A DNA stretch of 25,324 bases from positions 1 through 25,324 of the forward strand of contig CAJMQZ010000019.1 in NCBI GenBank assembly GCA_905215595.1, read 5' to 3'. The notes below the pieces were generated by a model. That model was not told the DNA's origin and searched no databases. It saw only the letters and a program-made list of their open reading frames with translations. Within the stretch, counting starts at the first letter, position 1. The number at the start of each line of letters is the position of its first letter. This document shows, piece by piece, positions 22,713-25,324 of the stretch. The stretch is from an uncultured bacterium. GTDB taxonomy: Bacteria > Bacillota > Clostridia > Oscillospirales > Ruminococcaceae. Both the position numbers and the translations under genes were made by a program.

Positions 22713-22810
22713 TTATCATCACTGTGTGATACAGTCCATGTGATCTGAAAGGTGATGTAGATTGCCCCGCCGAGCAGCGTGAGCAGCAATACGACCTGTT
22801 CAAACGTCAT
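22700..22810 (-). CDS. Small hydrophobic peptide, probable type I toxin (holin-like/TxpA-like)
   Basis: A 36-residue peptide. It starts MTFEQVVLLLTLLGGAIYIT, has a single membrane helix (about residues 5-28) and ends in a polar, lysine-rich tail (SHSDDKKKK). This is the layout of small Firmicute type I toxins of the Hol-Tox/TxpA/Fst kind, which insert in the membrane when unopposed. The ATG at 22808-22810 has a very strong ribosome site (AAAGGGGGG) eight bases upstream. The transcript should start near 22957 behind its own promoter, giving a leader of about 146 bases that begins with the GGCGGC-TTGC-GCCGCC hairpin (22941-22956). It ends at the terminator shared with the antitoxin. It sits between sigE and sigG, on the opposite strand. 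Toxicity is inferred. Confidence 0.72.
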   Translation of the reverse strand: MTFEQVVLLLTLLGGAIYITFQITWTVSHSDDKKKK

Positions 22811-22896
22811 GACGCATCCCCCCTTTCCGCCCTTAAGCGTCCGGGGAGAAACGAGATTTCAAAGAAAAAATCGCTCTAACCCGGCACTCAGGTACC

Positions 22897-22936
22897 GGTA
22901 AGGAGCTAGCCGCCTGCGTTTGTGGGCACAGCGCCT
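22897..22936 (-). repeat. Right arm of the inverted repeat, in the toxin mRNA leader
   Basis: On the minus strand it reads AGGCGCTGTGCCCACAAACG, then CAGGCGGCTAGCTCCTTACC, the near-copy of the antitoxin 5' region. CTCCTT here could pair with the toxin's own ribosome site AAGGGG, keeping translation off. Confidence 0.7.
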
Positions 22937-22962
22937 GATGGGCGGCTTGCGCCGCCAATCAC

Positions 22963-22991
22963 AGCATACCATAAAATTACACGTTTGTCTA
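22963..22991 (-). promoter_or_regulatory. Promoter of the toxin mRNA
   Basis: Minus-strand TAGACA (22986-22991) and TATGCT (22963-22968), 17-base spacer, with an extended TGG before the -10. A very stable hairpin follows at the predicted 5' end. Confidence 0.7.
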
Positions 22992-22995
22992 TAAT

Positions 22996-23030
22996 GCGCT
23001 CCTCTTTTGCGGAGGGGCGCACAATTTTTT
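22996..23030 (+). terminator. Possible terminator upstream of sigG
   Basis: GCGCTCCTC pairs with GAGGGGCGC (9 bp, one G-U), then ACAATTTTTT. The T run starts four bases after the stem, so strength is uncertain. It would separate sigG from plus-strand transcription upstream. Confidence 0.5.
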
Positions 23031-23034
23031 CCAC

Positions 23035-23064
23035 GCATAGCGCCCGGCGCACAGAGCCATACTT
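23035..23064 (+). promoter_or_regulatory. Candidate SigF-type promoter of sigG
   Basis: GCATA (23035-23039), 15 bases, then AGCCATACTT (23055-23064), compared with GYATA - 15 - GGNNANAHTR known for SigF. The -35 fits fully; in the -10 the first and last positions differ. No sigma-A promoter is evident here. In B. subtilis sigG is SigF-dependent, so the placement makes sense. Confidence 0.4.
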
Positions 23065-23095
23065 CCGGTAAAGCAAAAAGACCGGGGGCGTTTGG

Positions 23096-23863
23096 ATGTA
23101 CAACAAGGTGGAGCTATGCGGTGTGAACACGGGGCAGCTGCCTGTGCTGACCGAGGCGGAAAAGCGGCAGCTGCTCACCCTTGCCCACGCCGGGGACAAA
23201 GCTGCCCGGGCACGGATGGTGGAGGGCAACCTGCGGCTGGTGCTCAGCGTAGTGCAGCGGTTTGCCCAGCGGGGCGAAAATCTGGACGATCTGTTTCAGG
23301 TGGGGTGCATCGGGCTGATCAAAGCCATCGACAACTTCGACCCCGCGCAGCCGGTGCGGTTCTCCACCTACGGCGTGCCCATGATCATTGGGGAGATCCG
23401 GCGGTTTCTGCGGGATAACAACGCCCTGCGGGTAAGCCGCACCCTGCGGGACACCGCCTACCGCGCCATGCAGGCGCGGGAAACGCTGGAAAAGCAGCTG
23501 GGACGCGAGCCCACCATGGACGAGATCGCCGCAGCGGCCGGGCTCGCCCGGCGCGAAGTGACCGCCGCGCTGGAATCGGTGGTGGAGCCACTCAGCCTTG
23601 ACGAGCCGGTGTACACCGATGGCGGCGATGCCATGTATGTGATCGATCAGGTGCGCGACCCGGACAGCGAGGAAAGCTGGATCAGCGGGTTGCAGTTCCG
23701 CGATACGGTAGCCGCCCTTTCGCCCCGGGAAAAGCGCATCATGGAGCTGCGGTATCTGCGCGGCAAGACCCAGATGGAGGTGGCGCAGGAAATCGGCATC
23801 AGTCAGGCACAGGTAAGCCGGCTGGAAAAAGGCGCGTTGCAGCAGTTCCACACCGGGGGATAA
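23096..23863 (+). CDS. sigG: RNA polymerase sporulation sigma factor SigG
   Basis: Late forespore sigma factor, 255 residues, full length. The N-terminus YNKVELCGVNTGQLPVLT is the SigG hallmark (B. subtilis NKVEICGVDTSKLPVL). Region 2: NLRLVLSVVQRFAQRGENLDDLFQVGCIGLIKAIDNFD and RFSTYGVPMIIGEIRRFLRDN. Region 3: GREPTMDEIAAAAGL. Region 4: SPREKRIMELRYLRGKTQMEVAQEIGISQAQVSRLEKGAL. SigF would lack the NKVELCGV motif. The ATG is preceded by GGGGG seven bases upstream. It follows sigE in the classical order, but a toxin-antitoxin locus lies between them. No frameshift or lost region is visible. Confidence 0.95.
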   Translation: MYNKVELCGVNTGQLPVLTEAEKRQLLTLAHAGDKAARARMVEGNLRLVLSVVQRFAQRGENLDDLFQVGCIGLIKAIDNFDPAQPVRFSTYGVPMIIGEIRRFLRDNNALRVSRTLRDTAYRAMQARETLEKQLGREPTMDEIAAAAGLARREVTAALESVVEPLSLDEPVYTDGGDAMYVIDQVRDPDSEESWISGLQFRDTVAALSPREKRIMELRYLRGKTQMEVAQEIGISQAQVSRLEKGALQQFHTGG

Positions 23864-23878
23864 AAGCAATTTCCTGAA

Positions 23879-23954
23879 AACCCTCTCAGTCAAAGCCTTA
23901 CGGCTTTGTCAGCTCCCCGAAGGGGGAGCTGGCGCGCAAGCGCCTGAGAGGGTT
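23879..23954. repeat. GC-rich palindromic intergenic element, short copy 6 (76 bp)
   Basis: Perfect 11-base terminal inverted repeats AACCCTCTCAG / CTGAGAGGGTT enclose CAAAGCC...GGCTTTG and AGCTCCCC...GGGGGAGCT hairpins. It looks like copy 2 with the centre deleted. It lies between the sigG stop and the following terminator. Confidence 0.85.
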
Positions 23955-23965
23955 CCGTCCCAGCC

Positions 23966-23999
23966 AAAAAGACCGCTGCACAGTGCAGCGGTCTTTTTT
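23966..23999. terminator. Bidirectional terminator between sigG and spoIIID
   Basis: GACCGCTGCAC and GTGCAGCGGTC are perfect arms (11 bp), with AAAAA before and TTTTTT after. It serves both converging genes. Confidence 0.9.
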
Positions 24000-24003
24000 G
24001 GCT

Positions 24004-24252
24004 TTAGCGGCAGCTGTATCTGCGCCGGGTGGCAGCCCCGCCCCGCAGATGGCGCTCGGCCTTGTTGCGTGCCAACACGGCACGCACCTGTCCGTACAGC
24101 GCAGGGCTGATGCTGCGCAGCCGCACGGCAACGTCCTTGTGCACGGTGGACTTGCTGCACCCGAACGCAGCCGCCGCTGCCCGCACCGTGGCGTTGTGGG
24201 CGGCAATGTACTCGCCCAGCTGCACGGCGCGCTGTTCCGGATCGGCTTTCAT
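24004..24252 (-). CDS. spoIIID: Sporulation transcriptional regulator SpoIIID
   Basis: DNA-binding switch protein of the mother cell, acting between SigE and SigK phases. 82 residues, family length (about 85-95). The order matches B. subtilis SpoIIID closely: QLGEYIAAHNATVRAAAAAF (about 11-30), helix-turn-helix GCSKSTVHKDVAVRL (about 31-45, same SKSTVHKD core), SPALYGQVRAVLARNKAERHLRGGAATRRRY at the end (HLRGG is diagnostic). The start ATG at 24250-24252 has AGGGAGG six bases upstream. It converges on sigG, with a shared terminator. Homologues often end slightly longer; the protein stops right after the basic tail RRRYSCR. A SigE promoter could not be recognised upstream. Confidence 0.92.
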   Translation of the reverse strand: MKADPEQRAVQLGEYIAAHNATVRAAAAAFGCSKSTVHKDVAVRLRSISPALYGQVRAVLARNKAERHLRGGAATRRRYSCR

Positions 24253-24325
24253 ATCCCGCCTCCCTGCGTTCCAGCTTTGCAATGGTATAACATACGCGCC
24301 GCCGGGGCGGATTATGTCTGCGGAC

Positions 24326-24354
24326 TTGACTTTTTGTCCCACGGCGCGTATACT
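24326..24354 (+). promoter_or_regulatory. Promoter of the TPP riboswitch - thiT transcript
   Basis: TTGACT (24326-24331) and TATACT (24349-24354), 17-base spacer. The predicted start, near 24361, is just before the aptamer. Confidence 0.8.
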
Positions 24355-24366
24355 GTGGGCGGACAT

Positions 24367-24450
24367 AAAAACAGGGGCGCCGTAAGGCTGAGATCCGCAT
24401 AGCGCGGAGTACCCTTTACCTGATCCGGGCAATGCCGGCGTAGGGAGTTT
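24367..24450 (+). promoter_or_regulatory. TPP riboswitch (THI element)
   Basis: Senses thiamine pyrophosphate. Conserved blocks are GGGGCGCC, GGCTGAGATCCGC, ACCCTTTACCTGATCCGGGC and AATGCCGGCGTAGGGA, closed by a short AAAC/GTTT helix. A terminator at 24484-24516 follows before thiT, so ligand binding should stop transcription. Confidence 0.95.
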
Positions 24451-24483
24451 GCGGAACTGTCCGGTACGTTCAACAAACCTCCA

Positions 24484-24516
24484 TGCGTCTGCTGCCAGCA
24501 GACGCATTTTGTTTTT
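24484..24516 (+). terminator. Riboswitch-controlled terminator upstream of thiT
   Basis: TGCGTCTGCT pairs with AGCAGACGCA (10 bp, loop GCC) followed by TTTTGTTTTT. Confidence 0.85.
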
Positions 24517-24548
24517 GTGTACTATTATGAGAGAGGAATTTTTTCATC

Positions 24549-25115
24549 ATGTCCAAAACCTATTCCAAGACCCGTATTCTGGTGGAATGCGCCCTGATGA
24601 TCGCTATTGGCACGGTGCTTTCCAACATCAAGTTCTTCACCATGCCCAATGGCGGCAGCATTACCCTGCTGAGTATGCTGCCCTTTGTGCTGGTGTCCTT
24701 CCGCCACGGCGCAAAGTGGGGGCTGTTCACCGGCTTTGTAAACTCCTGCCTGCAAATGATCATGGGCTTCTACCCGCCTCCCGCTTCCACCTTCCTCTAC
24801 TTCCTCGGTGAGGTACTGCTGGACTATGTGCTGGCCTTTATGGCACTGGGTCTGGCCGAGTTGTTCGCCCGCCCCTTCAAGAACCGCACCGTGGGTGTGG
24901 CCGTAGGCACCTTTGCCGCCGGTTTCCTGCGCTTTATGTGCAGCTTTTTGTCCGGTGTGCTGGTGTGGGGCAACCTGAACGATGGTCTGGCCGCATGGAC
25001 TTACAGCCTGACCTACAACGGCAGCTATATGCTGCCCGAGACCCTGCTCACCATGGTGGCCGCTGTGCTGCTGTGCCGTGTGGCTCCGCAGATCTTTGAC
25101 CGTCAGGCACGCTAA
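24549..25115 (+). CDS. thiT: Thiamine-specific ECF transporter S component ThiT
   Basis: Membrane substrate-binding subunit for thiamine that works with the shared ECF ATPases and EcfT (not in the window). 188 residues with six hydrophobic segments. Typical ThiT pieces: RILVECALMIAIGTVLSNIKFF at the start, GAKWGLFTGFVNSCLQM, the EVLLDYVLAFMALGL helix with the substrate-contacting Glu/Tyr, and WTYSLTYNGSYMLPETLL near the end. In the segment RFMCSFLSGVLVWG, the place where many ThiT proteins have His (RxxxH) is Ser. The TPP riboswitch directly upstream supports thiamine as ligand. The ATG has AGAGGA about 12 bases upstream. Monocistronic, with terminator at 25153. Confidence 0.92.
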   Translation: MSKTYSKTRILVECALMIAIGTVLSNIKFFTMPNGGSITLLSMLPFVLVSFRHGAKWGLFTGFVNSCLQMIMGFYPPPASTFLYFLGEVLLDYVLAFMALGLAELFARPFKNRTVGVAVGTFAAGFLRFMCSFLSGVLVWGNLNDGLAAWTYSLTYNGSYMLPETLLTMVAAVLLCRVAPQIFDRQAR

Positions 25116-25152
25116 GGCGTCGTTTTTCAAAAAGAGCACTTCTCTGCTTCCT

Positions 25153-25188
25153 GATCCCCGCCGGGCACACGCCCTGCGGGGATCTTTT
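25153..25188 (+). terminator. Terminator of thiT
   Basis: GATCCCCGC pairs with GCGGGGATC, with an inner GGGC/GCCC stem, followed by TTTT. Confidence 0.85.
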
Positions 25189-25213
25189 GCTGCAAAAAAT
25201 TTTCAAAAAACTG

Positions 25214-25242
25214 TTGACAAGCGTCCCTCCGGCTGGTATAAT
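25214..25242 (+). promoter_or_regulatory. Consensus promoter of the tRNA gene(s)
   Basis: Perfect TTGACA (25214-25219) and TATAAT (25237-25242), 17-base spacer, about 33 bases before the tRNA. Confidence 0.9.
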
Positions 25243-25275
25243 TACACACGTCGTCAGGCACGAGGACAAACATCT

Positions 25276-25324
<49 letters not shown>

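Noticed and set aside
22648..22750. Small plus-strand frame starting MLDQKKNDRSG inside the antitoxin RNA
   Set aside because: No ribosome site precedes the ATG, and the frame runs through the terminator stem. A non-coding antitoxin explains the promoter and terminator better.
19533..23954. CRISPR array made of the repeated GC-rich blocks
   Set aside because: The copies are 76-164 bp, palindromic, irregularly spaced and composite, with no unique spacers of constant length and no cas genes.
24253..24325. SigE promoter for spoIIID
   Set aside because: TATACCAT on the minus strand is only a partial match to the SigE -10, and no ATATT-like -35 lies at the right distance.

Overview
The window looks like the chromosome of a Gram-positive, anaerobic gut Firmicute of the Oscillospiraceae, most likely Faecalibacterium or a close relative. 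The reasons are the GC-rich genes with A/T-rich spacers, the Firmicute gene set (CpsBCD tyrosine-kinase module, LCP protein, SpoIIGA/SigE/SigG/SpoIIID), a small double-glycine-leader protein resembling the Faecalibacterium 'MAM' protein, and a family of small GC-rich palindromic elements between genes. The genus is an inference, because no search could be run.

Layout. 1-1764: minus-strand oppB-oppC peptide permease genes (oppC runs off the window) behind a consensus promoter and a structured leader. 1765-4994: minus-strand operon cpsC-cpsD-cpsB plus a Ser-rich membrane protein, with its own promoter and terminator. 5051-11616: nucleoside uptake and salvage, namely a BMP-type lipoprotein, a double ABC ATPase, two permeases, cytidine deaminase and DeoD phosphorylase. 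11687-13734: membrane-anchored LysM/G5/M23 peptidase. 13774-15175: RluA-type pseudouridine synthase (minus) and RNase P RNA (plus), fired from divergent promoters that appear to share one palindromic -35 hexamer. 15379-19474: minus-strand operon nadE - NusG-domain-II protein - LCP protein. 19533-19894: two palindromic repeat elements and a terminator. 19960-20504: the MAM-like gene with a strong promoter. 20656-24252: sporulation genes spoIIGA, sigE, sigG (plus) and spoIIID (minus), interrupted by three repeat elements and by a compact type I toxin-antitoxin locus between sigE and sigG. 24326-25188: TPP riboswitch, terminator and thiamine ECF component ThiT. 25214-25324: consensus promoter and the start of a tRNA-Ala gene.

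How the parts fit. The BMP/ABC system probably imports nucleosides that the deaminase and phosphorylase beside it then process. CpsCDB would form a phosphotyrosine switch for export of a surface polysaccharide whose glycosyltransferases are not here; the LCP protein and the M23 peptidase act on the same envelope. SpoIIGA, pro-SigE, SigG and SpoIIID keep their key motifs, and a candidate SigF-type promoter lies before sigG, although Faecalibacterium is generally regarded as non-spore-forming.

The points most worth following are the MAM-like secreted protein, the toxin-antitoxin locus whose two RNAs carry near-identical 5' sequences with an anti-Shine-Dalgarno motif, the shared -35 divergent promoter, and the mobile-looking repeat family.
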